A stretch of 64,000 nt of DNA, from the NCBI RefSeq assembly GCF_035607535.1, contig NZ_JAYDZX010000002.1, forward strand, positions 1-64,000, in the 5' to 3' direction. The DNA comes from Salinimicrobium sp035607535. GTDB taxonomy: Bacteria; Bacteroidota; Bacteroidia; Flavobacteriales; Flavobacteriaceae. Below are positions 52,138 through 60,519 of this stretch, in pieces (within the stretch, counting starts at the first letter, position 1; every line of letters starts with the position of its first letter). The notes beneath the pieces were generated by a model, which did not search any database, was not told the origin of the DNA, and saw only the letters and a program-made list of their open reading frames with translations. The position numbers were made by a program, and so were the translations under genes.

Positions 52138-53685
52138 ATGTTCAAGCACCTAAAAAGTGATTTGCCGGCCAGTATTGTTGTATTTTTTGTTGCATTACCA
52201 TTATGTCTCGGTATTGCGCTGGCCAGTGGAGCTCCTTTATTTTCAGGTTTAATTGCCGGAATAGTAGGAGGAATAGTAGTAGGAGCCATCAGTGGTTCAA
52301 ACGTGGGAGTAAGTGGTCCCGCTGCCGGATTGGCGGCAATCGTCCTTGCCGCTATAGCGAGCCTGGGAAGTTATCAGGATTTTCTTTTGGCTGTAGTATT
52401 GGCCGGAGCCATCCAGATCTTATTTGGGGTTCTAAAGGCCGGTATTATTGGATATTACTTCCCGTCCTCTGTAATTAAGGGGATGTTGACGGGAATTGGG
52501 ATTATCATTATTATCAAACAAATCCCTCATTTCTTTGGGTATGATGGTAATATTGGAGATTTGTACTCTATAGATGAAATGGGATACCTGTTTAGAGGGA
52601 TAAGTCCTGGAGCTACTCTTATTGCATTTATTGGATTGGGAATTCTTATTCTCTGGGATAAAGTGCTCACCAAAAAGAGCAAAGTTTTTAGATTGGTTCA
52701 GGGACCTCTTGTGGCTGTAGTTGTAGGGATTATCTTCTATCTCGTAACCCGGGATACAGAATTTGCCATAAATCAGAAATTCCTGGTAAGTGTACCGGTT
52801 CCTGACAGTTTTGACTCCTTCATTGGTCAATTTACTTTTCCTTCTTTTAGAAGAATTGGAAGTTCTGAAATCTGGATCACTGCCTTTACAATTGCATTAG
52901 TTGCAAGTCTGGAAACACTTTTATGTGTGGAAGCGACAGATAAACTGGATCCTCATAAAAGAACCACGCCAACGAATAGAGAGCTGTTTGCGCAGGGAAC
53001 CGGAAATCTGGTTTCAGGATTAATCGGTGGTCTTCCTATTACCCAGGTAATCGTTAGGAGTTCAGCAAATATACAGTCTGGTGGACAAACCAAATTATCA
53101 GCGATCATTCATGGATTTTTGCTGTTGATTTCAGTAATTATCATTCCGACAGTACTAAACTATATCCCATTGTCTGTACTGGCAGCTGTGTTATTCCTGG
53201 TAGGTTATAAACTTGCAAAACCACAACTTTTTGTGCAAATGTACAAGGCGGGCTGGAAACAATCTGTGCCCTTTATAGTAACAGTATTGGGTATTGTCTT
53301 AGGTGATCTTCTTGTTGGGATTGCATTGGGTACTTTGGTTGGAATTTGTGTTATTCTTATTAAGAGCTACCAGAACTCTCACTTTCTACACAAAGAAGAT
53401 GTTCAAAACGGAGGTAAAACTGTTAAGATGACCCTGGCTGAAGAAGTGACCTTTATAAACAAAGGAGCTATTATAAAAGAACTGAACAGGCTTGAAGAAA
53501 ATTCATATCTTATCATGGATGTGAGCAAAACGCATTATCTGGATTATGATATTGTGGAAATCCTCGATGATTTTAAAATCAAGGCTGCGGAAAGGAATAT
53601 CAATATTAAGATCATTTCTCAAAGAGGAACGGTTGAAAACCCTGAGAGCTATCAGCAATTCTTCCAAAGGCCTAAGACAGCCTAA
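52138..53685 (+). CDS. SulP-family anion transporter (probable bicarbonate transporter)
   Basis: The 515-residue protein has about 12 helices and the SulP motifs SDLPASIVVFFVALPLCLGIALASGAPLFSGLIAGIVGG and SGPAAGLAAIVLAAIAS. A C-terminal STAS domain is present in short form (TFINKGAIIKELNRL, VDVSKTHYLDYDIVEILDDF). SulP members carry sulfate or bicarbonate; the beta-carbonic anhydrase gene 41 bp downstream supports bicarbonate (BicA-like) and argues against sulfate. Sodium dependence cannot be judged. Confidence 0.9.
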   Translation: MFKHLKSDLPASIVVFFVALPLCLGIALASGAPLFSGLIAGIVGGIVVGAISGSNVGVSGPAAGLAAIVLAAIASLGSYQDFLLAVVLAGAIQILFGVLKAGIIGYYFPSSVIKGMLTGIGIIIIIKQIPHFFGYDGNIGDLYSIDEMGYLFRGISPGATLIAFIGLGILILWDKVLTKKSKVFRLVQGPLVAVVVGIIFYLVTRDTEFAINQKFLVSVPVPDSFDSFIGQFTFPSFRRIGSSEIWITAFTIALVASLETLLCVEATDKLDPHKRTTPTNRELFAQGTGNLVSGLIGGLPITQVIVRSSANIQSGGQTKLSAIIHGFLLLISVIIIPTVLNYIPLSVLAAVLFLVGYKLAKPQLFVQMYKAGWKQSVPFIVTVLGIVLGDLLVGIALGTLVGICVILIKSYQNSHFLHKEDVQNGGKTVKMTLAEEVTFINKGAIIKELNRLEENSYLIMDVSKTHYLDYDIVEILDDFKIKAAERNINIKIISQRGTVENPESYQQFFQRPKTA

Positions 53686-53726
53686 GAAAAGATTTAAATA
53701 AAAAAATTGTAGAACATAAAATATAT

Positions 53727-54353
53727 ATGATGATCAAAGAAATTATAAACAAAGAGAAACAAGATAATTTAACTCCAGATAAAGTTTTAAATGATCTAAT
53801 GGCCGGTAATGAGAGATTTACGGGAAAAAATATGCACCAAAGGGATTACTCAAGCCAGATCGATCAAACCAGCGGAGGACAGTGGCCACAGGCAGTTGTA
53901 CTAAGTTGTATCGACTCGAGAGTGCCAGTTGAGATCGTCTTTGACCAGGGCGTGGGCGATATTTTTGTGGCCCGCGTAGCAGGGAATTTTGAAAATACCG
54001 ATATTCTTGGAAGTATGGAATACTCGTGTAAAGTAGCAGGAAGCAAACTCGTTTTTGTACTTGGCCATGAAGCTTGTGGAGCAGTTAAAGCAGCTTGTGA
54101 CGATGTAGAACTTGGTAATATTACCCATTTACTCGGAAATATAAAACCTGCTGTAAAGGCGACAGAAACTGATGGAGAAAGAAGTTCCAAAAATGACTCT
54201 TTTGTAGCCGATGTTGTTGAGAACAATGTTAAGCTCACGATGGAAAGGATCAGAGAAAAAAGTCCGATCTTAAAGGAGATGGAAGAAAAGGGCGAGATCA
54301 AGATCGTGGGTGGAGTTTATTCCATATCGACCGGAAAGGTCAGCCTTATATAA
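53727..54353 (+). CDS. Beta-class carbonic anhydrase
   Basis: The 208-residue zinc enzyme interconverts CO2 and bicarbonate. The zinc ligands are Cys61 (SCIDSRV), His114 and Cys117 (GHEACGA), with the Asp63/Arg65 dyad. It shares direction and a short gap with the SulP transporter. A strong terminator follows 39 bp on. Confidence 0.94.
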   Translation: MMIKEIINKEKQDNLTPDKVLNDLMAGNERFTGKNMHQRDYSSQIDQTSGGQWPQAVVLSCIDSRVPVEIVFDQGVGDIFVARVAGNFENTDILGSMEYSCKVAGSKLVFVLGHEACGAVKAACDDVELGNITHLLGNIKPAVKATETDGERSSKNDSFVADVVENNVKLTMERIREKSPILKEMEEKGEIKIVGGVYSISTGKVSLI

Positions 54354-54391
54354 AAAGGAATTTTTTTCGGCTTAACAACTGAACTTCAGAT

Positions 54392-54434
54392 AAAAGATCC
54401 GGTATGGAATTAACTATTTCTGCCGGATCTTTTC
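54392..54434 (+). terminator. Rho-independent terminator after carbonic anhydrase
   Basis: The stem AAAAGATCCGG (54392-54402) pairs with CCGGATCTTTT (54423-54433) over a 20-nt loop; A and T runs on either side allow use from both directions, including for cvpA. Confidence 0.75.
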
Positions 54435-54462
54435 TTTAAATATAACCTTCAAAAAGGTGAAA

Positions 54463-55002
54463 TTACCGAAGCTCTTCAGAAGTCTCTTCAGCTTCCGGAG
54501 AAGTCTCGAAAAGGTCCCCTTCTTTTATTTCTTCAATTATAGTAGGCAAAATAGCCGGGGCTATTGCTCTTACGGGTGTATAGAGAATAGACTCTTCTTT
54601 TGTAGATTCTTCGGCCGTAAATACATCGAAGCGCTCGATAAACATAATAAATATACTTGCCAAAAATGACATTTTTAGCACCCCTAAAGCACCGCCAGCT
54701 AACCTGTTTATAATTCCCAGGGCAACCATGTGCACCATTTTGGTGAGAAAACTTCCTGCAAGAGAAATGAGCAGGGCAACAATAAAAAATGTAAGGGCAA
54801 AGGATACTATTGAGAGCAGTTTATCGCTCCAGTCCAGAAAACTATTTAGAAAAACATAAGTAGCGCCGGAGAAATGTATGGCGGCGTAAATTCCTCCCAG
54901 GAGGGAGAGTAGACCTGCCAGTTCCACGAAAAAGCCCTTAAATAGTCCTCTTACGAGACCTGTAAGTATAAAGATCGTGAGGAGCAGATCGAGGATATTC
55001 AT
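54463..55002 (-). CDS. CvpA family membrane protein
   Basis: The 179-residue protein has four membrane helices (about 4-24, 30-48, 63-84 and 100-120), beginning MNILDLLLTIFILTGLVRGLFKGFF, followed by an acidic tail of about 50 residues. CvpA-type proteins are linked to colicin V production and membrane stress in other bacteria; the role here is unknown. The gene diverges from the 118-residue gene before pheS. Confidence 0.88.
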   Translation of the reverse strand: MNILDLLLTIFILTGLVRGLFKGFFVELAGLLSLLGGIYAAIHFSGATYVFLNSFLDWSDKLLSIVSFALTFFIVALLISLAGSFLTKMVHMVALGIINRLAGGALGVLKMSFLASIFIMFIERFDVFTAEESTKEESILYTPVRAIAPAILPTIIEEIKEGDLFETSPEAEETSEELR

Positions 55003-55049
55003 GTTCTCAAAGATAGTAATTTCCGGTTCTTAGTAATTATCTTTGCAAA

Positions 55050-55406
55050 ATGTCTAGAGATGAACAATTAAAATTACGTTGGGCCGAGGTAGAGCTCAAG
55101 CTGTCACAGCAATTTGCCGATGGAGAAAAGCTGGAGCTCGATGCTATTATATACCTTATCGGCCTTCAGGAGTTGGGGCAAATTCACAGGAAATTCAAGA
55201 AAGATCACAAGCTTGATCTTATGCACATAGCAATATGCCGTCTGCTGGAGCCCTATGGATATTACGAATTCGAATATTTTGATGATGAAGGCTGGCCGCA
55301 TTATAAAGTTGTCGAGAACCTTCCGCAGTTAAAAGCCGGGGAACAGCAGGTGCTTATGAAGGAGGCTATTGTGCAATACTTCCTGGAAAAAGATTATATA
55401 AAATAG
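55050..55406 (+). CDS. Conserved hypothetical protein upstream of pheS
   Basis: The 118-residue protein is soluble and mainly helical, with LKLRWAEVELKLSQQFADGEKLELDAIIYLIGLQELG and HIAICRLLEPYGYYEFEYFDDEGWPHYKVVENLP. I recall proteins like this between cvpA and pheS in other flavobacteria, but it has no assigned function. It ends 89 bp before pheS, with an inverted repeat and an exact -7 box between. Confidence 0.75.
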   Translation: MSRDEQLKLRWAEVELKLSQQFADGEKLELDAIIYLIGLQELGQIHRKFKKDHKLDLMHIAICRLLEPYGYYEFEYFDDEGWPHYKVVENLPQLKAGEQQVLMKEAIVQYFLEKDYIK

Positions 55407-55465
55407 CATTTTTGGCACTACAGCTTTACAACACATTCCCTGTAGCTAGTGCCGCATTATTTTGC

Positions 55466-55473
55466 TAAATTTG
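55466..55473 (+). promoter_or_regulatory. -7 box of the pheS promoter
   Basis: TAAATTTG is an exact TAnnTTTG match, 22 bp before the pheS ATG. No clear -33 element was found. Confidence 0.55.
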
Positions 55474-55495
55474 CGCTTCCTAAAGAAAAGGGACC

Positions 55496-56515
55496 ATGAC
55501 AGAAACTATAAAGGAGCATATCTCTGAAATTGAGGCTTTTCAAGCCAAAACGAAAGAAGAAGTTGAAAATTTCCGAATAAAATACCTTGGCAAAAAAGGT
55601 ATTTTGAACCAGTATTTTGCTGAATTCAAAGCGGTGCCTAATGAGGAGAAAAAAGCCTTTGGGCAGGCTGTGAATGAGCTTAAAAATGCTGCAAACAATA
55701 AGGTGCAGCAACTTAAGGAGGAGCTTGATAGCAAGGAAGAGGAGAAGGGCATCTACGGTGATCTTACGCGTCCCGGGGAACCGGTAGAGATTGGTGCACG
55801 TCATCCTATTTCCATTGTAAAGAACCAGATCATCGAGATCTTTGCAAACATTGGCTTCAATGTTTCTGAAGGTCCCGAAATGGAAGATGACTGGCACAAC
55901 TTTACAGCATTGAACCTTCCGGAGTATCACCCGGCAAGGGATATGCAGGATACTTTCTTTATTCAGACGAATCCAGATGTGCTGTTGCGTACCCACACCT
56001 CCTCTGTACAGGTGCGGTATATGGAAGATAACAAGCCGCCAATCAGAACAATTTCTCCCGGAAGGGTTTTTAGGAATGAGGCTATTTCGGCACGTTCCCA
56101 CTGTATCTTTCATCAGGTAGAAGGTTTGTATGTAGATAAAAACGTTTCGTTTGCAGATTTGAAGCAAACTTTGTTGTACTTTACTAAGCAGTTGTTCGGA
56201 AAATCAAAGATAAGGCTGAGACCGTCTTATTTTCCTTTTACAGAACCGAGTGCAGAAGTTGATATCTACTGGGGCCTTGAAACTGAAACCGATTACCGCA
56301 TCACCAAAGGTACCGGTTGGCTGGAGATCATGGGCTGTGGGATGGTAGATCCAAATGTACTTCGAAACTGTAACATAGATCCTGCAGAGTATTCCGGGTT
56401 TGCCTTTGGTATGGGGATAGAAAGAATTGCCATGCTGCTTTACCAAATTGGTGATATTCGCATGTTCTATGAGAATGACATGAGGTTCCTGGAACAGTTT
56501 AAATCATCTATATGA
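55496..56515 (+). CDS. pheS: Phenylalanine--tRNA ligase alpha subunit
   Basis: The 339-residue class II synthetase subunit has an N-terminal coiled coil (about 5-90) and the catalytic domain with motif GFNVSEGPEMEDDWHNF, GRVFRNEAISARSHCIFHQVEGLYVD (motif 2) and GFAFGMGIERIAMLLY (motif 3). pheT is not adjacent, as often in Bacteroidota. Its stop overlaps a small membrane-protein gene by 4 bp. Confidence 0.97.
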   Translation: MTETIKEHISEIEAFQAKTKEEVENFRIKYLGKKGILNQYFAEFKAVPNEEKKAFGQAVNELKNAANNKVQQLKEELDSKEEEKGIYGDLTRPGEPVEIGARHPISIVKNQIIEIFANIGFNVSEGPEMEDDWHNFTALNLPEYHPARDMQDTFFIQTNPDVLLRTHTSSVQVRYMEDNKPPIRTISPGRVFRNEAISARSHCIFHQVEGLYVDKNVSFADLKQTLLYFTKQLFGKSKIRLRPSYFPFTEPSAEVDIYWGLETETDYRITKGTGWLEIMGCGMVDPNVLRNCNIDPAEYSGFAFGMGIERIAMLLYQIGDIRMFYENDMRFLEQFKSSI

Positions 56516-56676
56516 AAACTTTAGGAGTAGGGATTATTGGCTTAATCATCGTTGCGGTCATCGTGGTGCTAATTGTAGTGGAAATCATTGAATTTGCTAT
56601 TGGCGCTGTTTTATTATTAGTTGCTTTGGGAATCATCTGGTGGCTATGGCGCAAGGTGAAGAGCAAGATCGGTTAG
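56512..56676 (+). CDS. Small (54-residue) membrane protein downstream of pheS
   Basis: A 54-codon frame starts ATG at 56512, overlapping the pheS stop (ATGA), and ends TAG at 56674-56676. Two hydrophobic helices (about 4-23 and 27-44) flank a Glu-rich turn (VVEIIEFAIG), then a basic tail follows (WRKVKSKIG). The tight coupling and clean topology support a real gene. No family was recognised. Confidence 0.6.
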   Translation: MKTLGVGIIGLIIVAVIVVLIVVEIIEFAIGAVLLLVALGIIWWLWRKVKSKIG

Positions 56677-56678
56677 TT

Positions 56679-57074
56679 GTGAAAAAAGACATTGATATTC
56701 CTGAGGTAAAGGATGTTTTTGTGGCTGCCGTGCGGGAAAAGCACGCGGAGTATCAAACCCTGGACTGGAATGCTTATCTCATTAACGACAGGAACGAAAC
56801 TTTGGAAGGAGTTCTCATCGTGAGCAAAGGTTATGACGGCAAAAGGGAAACATCTACCATGAGACATTCTATTGCTGAATTGCCACCCCAGTCTTATGCA
56901 AAGGTGGAGTTTCTACAGGATGATGTCCTTCAGCTTAACAATGAATTTTCTGTCTCCTTTTTTGCTGAAGGAAAGATGTTCCATAAAAAATTTGTTTTCA
57001 GAAAGAACAGCATCAACGAAAAGGCGCTTCAGGAGCTACCGGTGATGCAGAAAAGAGGAGTGCTGCTGAAGTAA
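56679..57074 (+). CDS. Conserved hypothetical protein (about 131 residues) downstream of pheS
   Basis: The reading frame is open from 56640, but the GTG at 56679, 2 bp after the small membrane gene, gives MKKDIDIPEVKDVFVAAVREK, a better N terminus. The 131-residue product is soluble with mixed alpha/beta structure (WNAYLINDRNETLEGVLIVSKGYDGKRETSTMRHSI, VEFLQDDVLQLNNEFSVSFFAEGKMF). I recall relatives next to pheS in flavobacteria that are sometimes wrongly labelled as a phenylalanyl-tRNA synthetase subunit. The function is unknown. Confidence 0.75.
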   Translation: MKKDIDIPEVKDVFVAAVREKHAEYQTLDWNAYLINDRNETLEGVLIVSKGYDGKRETSTMRHSIAELPPQSYAKVEFLQDDVLQLNNEFSVSFFAEGKMFHKKFVFRKNSINEKALQELPVMQKRGVLLK

Positions 57075-57076
57075 AG

Positions 57077-57104
57077 CCTCACCCCCGCCTCTCCGAAGGA
57101 GAGG
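57077..57104. repeat. Short GC-rich hairpin repeat, likely dispersed
   Basis: CCTCACCCCCG is followed by CCTCTCC-GAA-GGAGAGG (57088-57104), a perfect 7-bp hairpin. This pattern resembles the short dispersed repeats seen in many Bacteroidota chromosomes between genes. It has no T-run. Confidence 0.5.
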
Positions 57105-57125
57105 AGCTAATCCCATATATCTCTG

Positions 57126-57160
57126 AAAAACCTACAGAGTCTTTTTTTGACCTTGTAGGT
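57126..57160 (-). terminator. Rho-independent terminator of gpsA
   Basis: On the minus strand ACCTACA (57160-57154) pairs with TGTAGGT (57136-57130) and is followed by T5. It lies 12 bp past the gpsA stop. Confidence 0.6.
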
Positions 57161-57172
57161 CTTCTTGTCTTA

Positions 57173-58168
57173 CTAATCCAATTTCTCCGCCAGCTTCTTA
57201 AAAACCTTTTTAGGTTCTTTTCCCTGGTAAAGTATGTTGTAGACGGCGTTGATGATAGGAGTTTTAGCACCTGTTTCCTGCACGATCTTCCAGGCACTGT
57301 CGGTGGCATAATAACCTTCGGCTACCATGCTCATTTCCATTTGAGCACTTTTTACCGTATATCCCTTCCCAATCATGTTTCCGAACATCCTGTTACGGCT
57401 AAAGATCGAGTATCCTGTCACCAGAAGGTCTCCCAGGTAAGCAGAATCGTTGATGTTCCGTTTCATCTTGTGCACCTTTTTGATGAATTTCTTCATCTCT
57501 CTTATGGCGTTACTCATTAGCACACTCTGGAAATTATCACCGTACCCCAATCCATGGGCGATCCCTGCGGCAATTGCGTAAATATTCTTGAGCATTGCAG
57601 CATATTCTGTTCCCACGATGTCGTCGCTGGTTTTGCAGTTGATGTAGTCACTGCTAAGGTATTGTGCCATGAATTTGGCTTTTTCCTCGTCAGAACAAGC
57701 TATTGTAAGATAGGAAAGCCGTTCTAGTGCAACCTCTTCTGCGTGGCAGGGCCCGGTGATCACTCCAATGTTCTCGTAAGGAATATTGTATGTTTTGTGG
57801 AAATGCTCTCCGACGATCAAACTTGTCTCGGGCACAATACCTTTTATTGCTGAAAAAATGACTTTGCCTTCAAGAGATTCGGTTAGGTTATCCAGTTCCC
57901 GTTTTAAAAAGGCCGATGGGATGGCAAAAATGAGATAATCTGCACGTCTTACTGCCTCATTGATGTCGTTGGTGAGATGCAATTGGGTGATATCAAATTC
58001 GACCGAACTAAGGTAATTGGGATTGTGTTCCTGCTTTTTAATGTGTTCTATTGCATATACACTGCGCATATACCAGGTCACTTCGTCCAGGTTTTCACAA
58101 AGCATCTTGACATTAGCTGTAGCCCAGCTTCCTCCACCAATAACGGCGAATTTCGGCGATCTCTCCAT
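57173..58168 (-). CDS. gpsA: Glycerol-3-phosphate dehydrogenase [NAD(P)+]
   Basis: The 331-residue enzyme makes sn-glycerol 3-phosphate for phospholipids. The N-terminal Rossmann motif is GGGSWAT (11-17), followed by LTNDINEAVRRADYLIFAIPSAFL, FSAIKGIVPET (with the catalytic Lys region) and EYAAMLKNIYAIAAGIAHGLGYGDN. Length and order are normal. It is a single-gene unit with its own terminator. Confidence 0.95.
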   Translation of the reverse strand: MERSPKFAVIGGGSWATANVKMLCENLDEVTWYMRSVYAIEHIKKQEHNPNYLSSVEFDITQLHLTNDINEAVRRADYLIFAIPSAFLKRELDNLTESLEGKVIFSAIKGIVPETSLIVGEHFHKTYNIPYENIGVITGPCHAEEVALERLSYLTIACSDEEKAKFMAQYLSSDYINCKTSDDIVGTEYAAMLKNIYAIAAGIAHGLGYGDNFQSVLMSNAIREMKKFIKKVHKMKRNINDSAYLGDLLVTGYSIFSRNRMFGNMIGKGYTVKSAQMEMSMVAEGYYATDSAWKIVQETGAKTPIINAVYNILYQGKEPKKVFKKLAEKLD

Positions 58169-58293
58169 ATATTTTATGATTCTGCCTCCAAAAATAAGGA
58201 AAATAAAGGGGTTGCGCAGAACTGCTGTAGCAAAGAAAACTTTAAAAGCTTTTCACAATCACTAAAACTTTAACATATCGAAGGTCAAAATCT

Positions 58294-58377
58294 ATGTACG
58301 ATTGGGAACAAATCAACGTTATAGAAGTAGAAAGATTATTTATAGAAGAGTTTAATCTTTTTTGGTTGGTTAGTTAG
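58294..58377 (+). CDS. Possible 27-residue small protein followed by its own terminator
   Basis: A 27-codon frame (MYDWEQINVIEVERLFIEEF and a short hydrophobic end) starts ATG at 58294, stops at 58377, and ends 6 bp before a strong terminator that reads only on the plus strand. Both flanking genes lie on the minus strand, so something on the plus strand must be transcribed. The peptide is acidic and amphipathic. It may be a real small protein or simply part of a small RNA. Confidence 0.4.
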   Translation: MYDWEQINVIEVERLFIEEFNLFWLVS

Positions 58378-58382
58378 TGAAG

Positions 58383-58422
58383 AATTGCCCTCGGATTCCA
58401 AACCCCCGGGGGCAATTTTTTT
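58383..58422 (+). terminator. Rho-independent terminator in the gpsA-nadD gap
   Basis: A 12-bp stem with one wobble, AATTGCCCTCGG (58383 to 58394) and CCGGGGGCAATT (58406-58417), is followed by T7. There is no T-run on the minus strand, so it terminates plus-strand RNA. Confidence 0.8.
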
Positions 58423-59005
58423 ATCTGTAAAAGTTCATGTCCTCAATGTATTTCCACACCCTTGGAGGTAGCAGCGGCCGCACATCCTTTCCTTCTTTTA
58501 TTGCTTTTCTAATGAAGGTAGAAGAGATCTCCACCCTGGGAGCATCGGTAAGAGTGATGCGGGGGTGATCGAGCAAGTCGGGATGGTTTTCGCCTTCCGA
58601 GTACCGGGGATAAACAAGCACGTCATGCCTCTCCAGGATGACCTCGTAATTTTTCCATTTTGGAAAGCTCTTGAGATTGTCTTCTCCCATGATGAGAACA
58701 AATTCGTAACCGGGATATTTCTCTTCCAGCCTGGCCAGAGTTTTTACAGTGTAATTGGGCTGCGGAAGGTTGAACTCAATATCGCTGGGCTTGATATGAG
58801 GATATTCTTCGCATAATTGCCACACCATTTCAAACCTGTGATGATCATTCAGCAGACTGCTCTTTTTCTTAAAAGGATTATGAGGTGTCACCACCATCCA
58901 AACCTCTGTAAGATTAGAATACTGAAGTAAATGGTTTGCAAGGATAAGATGCCCTATATGTACAGGGTTAAAAGTGCCAAAAAAAAGACCTACTCTTTTT
59001 TTCAC
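58421..59005 (-). CDS. nadD: Nicotinate-nucleotide adenylyltransferase
   Basis: The 194-residue enzyme adenylates nicotinate mononucleotide in NAD synthesis. The nucleotidyltransferase motifs are GTFNPVHIGHL (10-20) and ISSTFIRKAI near the C terminus. The substrate segment is typical (TPHNPFKKKSSLL). Its start overlaps the gmk stop by 4 bp, so it is coupled to gmk. Confidence 0.94.
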   Translation of the reverse strand: MKKRVGLFFGTFNPVHIGHLILANHLLQYSNLTEVWMVVTPHNPFKKKSSLLNDHHRFEMVWQLCEEYPHIKPSDIEFNLPQPNYTVKTLARLEEKYPGYEFVLIMGEDNLKSFPKWKNYEVILERHDVLVYPRYSEGENHPDLLDHPRITLTDAPRVEISSTFIRKAIKEGKDVRPLLPPRVWKYIEDMNFYR

Positions 59006-59592
59006 TTTTTTGAGACTTTAGTTGCTCCCACAAAATCTGAAACCAGGGTGTAGGCTTCTTCCAGGGCAGTATTGAGGTCATTGTTGATGATAATATGGTC
59101 GAATTGTGGTGCCGTAGCCAGTTCAATAGAGGCCTTGGCTACTCTCATATTGATCTTATCCATAGATTCTGTTTCCCGCTTCTTTAAACGGATCTTCAAT
59201 TCCTCGATACTCGGGGGCTTTACAAATACGGCCAGAGTTTTTTCCGGATAAATATTTTTGATATCTAGACCGCCTACCACATCGATGTCAAAAATGACAT
59301 TTTTTCCATGGGACCAGATTCGCTCTACTTCTGCTTTTAAAGTTCCGTAGAAATTGTCCCGGTAAACTTCTTCCCACTCGAGGAACTCATCGTTTTTTAT
59401 CTTGTCTTTAAACTCTCTTAAGCTCAGGAAATAATAATCCTTACCGTGTACTTCGGTACCTCTTGGCTCCCGGGAAGTGGCCGAAATTGAGAATTCAAGA
59501 TTTAATTCCTCCTGTGCAAGCAGGTATTTTACAATTGTTGTTTTTCCCGATCCCGATGGTGCCGAAAAGACAATTAGTTTTCCGTCGGCCAT
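59002..59592 (-). CDS. gmk: Guanylate kinase
   Basis: The 196-residue enzyme phosphorylates GMP. It has a P-loop APSGSGKT near residues 11-18 and the GMP-binding segment SATSREPRGTEVHGKDYYFLS. Length is normal. It overlaps the yicC-like gene by one base and nadD by 4 bp. Confidence 0.96.
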   Translation of the reverse strand: MADGKLIVFSAPSGSGKTTIVKYLLAQEELNLEFSISATSREPRGTEVHGKDYYFLSLREFKDKIKNDEFLEWEEVYRDNFYGTLKAEVERIWSHGKNVIFDIDVVGGLDIKNIYPEKTLAVFVKPPSIEELKIRLKKRETESMDKINMRVAKASIELATAPQFDHIIINNDLNTALEEAYTLVSDFVGATKVSKK

Positions 59593-60449
59593 TACAGTAC
59601 GTTTAGAAGTTGTTCCTTGATCTTTTCGAGCTCATCCTTCATTTGCACGACGAGTTGTTGCATAGGTGCAAAATTGGATTTGCTGCCAATGGTATTGATC
59701 TCCCGTCCCATTTCCTGGGAAATGAAAGCGAGTTTTTTTCCGTTGGAGTCGGAAGACTTAAGGGTCTTCAGGAAATAATCCATATGGTTTTCCAGTCTCA
59801 CCTTTTCTTCAGTAATGTCAAATTTTTCGATATAGAAAATAAGTTCCTGCTCAAAGCGGTTCTCGTCCACATTTTCTTTTAATTCGGCTACTCCTTTGTG
59901 AAGGCGTTCCCGAACTCCCGCAATTCTTTCCGGATCCATTTCAATCACTTTCTTTAACAGATCCTGTATGTTTCCGGCTCTTTGCTCGAGCTCTTCTTCC
60001 AGCGCTTTTCCTTCGGCCGAGCGAAAATCATTGATCTCCCTCAAAGCTTCCTCTACGGCTGCTTCAATAGATTGGAATTCGTCTTCATTGATCTCCTCCC
60101 TTTCAGTTTTAAAGGCATCGGGCATGCGCACCGCCATTTGAAGCAGGTCCACATCACTTGCCGGATAGATCTCGCGAAGCTGAGCCATGTTTTTCTTTAC
60201 CGCAGCTGTATTTACTGCAGAGGTTGTTTCTTCCCCGGTCACCTCAACATACACCGAGAAATCCACTTTTCCGCGGGTAAGGCCCCGGGAGATCTTATTG
60301 CGAAGTTGTAATTCCTTTTCCCGGTATTGAGACGGGATACGGGCATTAAGATCTAAATTTTTGCTGTTAAGGGATTTGATCTCTACGGTGATCTTTTTGG
60401 ATGGAAGCTGTACAACGCTTTTTCCAAAGCCTGTCATGGACTGAATCAT
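59592..60449 (-). CDS. YicC family protein (probable endoribonuclease)
   Basis: The 285-residue protein begins MIQSMTGFGKSVVQLPSKKITVEIKSLNSKNLDLNARIP, the YicC N-terminal domain, and ends with a DUF1732 domain (EVKLENHMDYFLKTLKSSDSNGKKLAFISQEMGREINTIGSKSN-type stretch). The family has been linked to RNA decay in E. coli. It heads the yicC-gmk-nadD operon. Confidence 0.93.
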   Translation of the reverse strand: MIQSMTGFGKSVVQLPSKKITVEIKSLNSKNLDLNARIPSQYREKELQLRNKISRGLTRGKVDFSVYVEVTGEETTSAVNTAAVKKNMAQLREIYPASDVDLLQMAVRMPDAFKTEREEINEDEFQSIEAAVEEALREINDFRSAEGKALEEELEQRAGNIQDLLKKVIEMDPERIAGVRERLHKGVAELKENVDENRFEQELIFYIEKFDITEEKVRLENHMDYFLKTLKSSDSNGKKLAFISQEMGREINTIGSKSNFAPMQQLVVQMKDELEKIKEQLLNVL

Positions 60450-60519
60450 AGGGTGATTTTAGTAAAGCACAAAGATACAGATTTCTCAAGCAGTGCAAAG
60501 GTGCAGTAGGTTTTTTAGC

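Noticed and set aside
55457..56167. 236-codon minus-strand frame opposite pheS
   Set aside because: It is antisense to a certain synthetase gene and has no recognisable domain.
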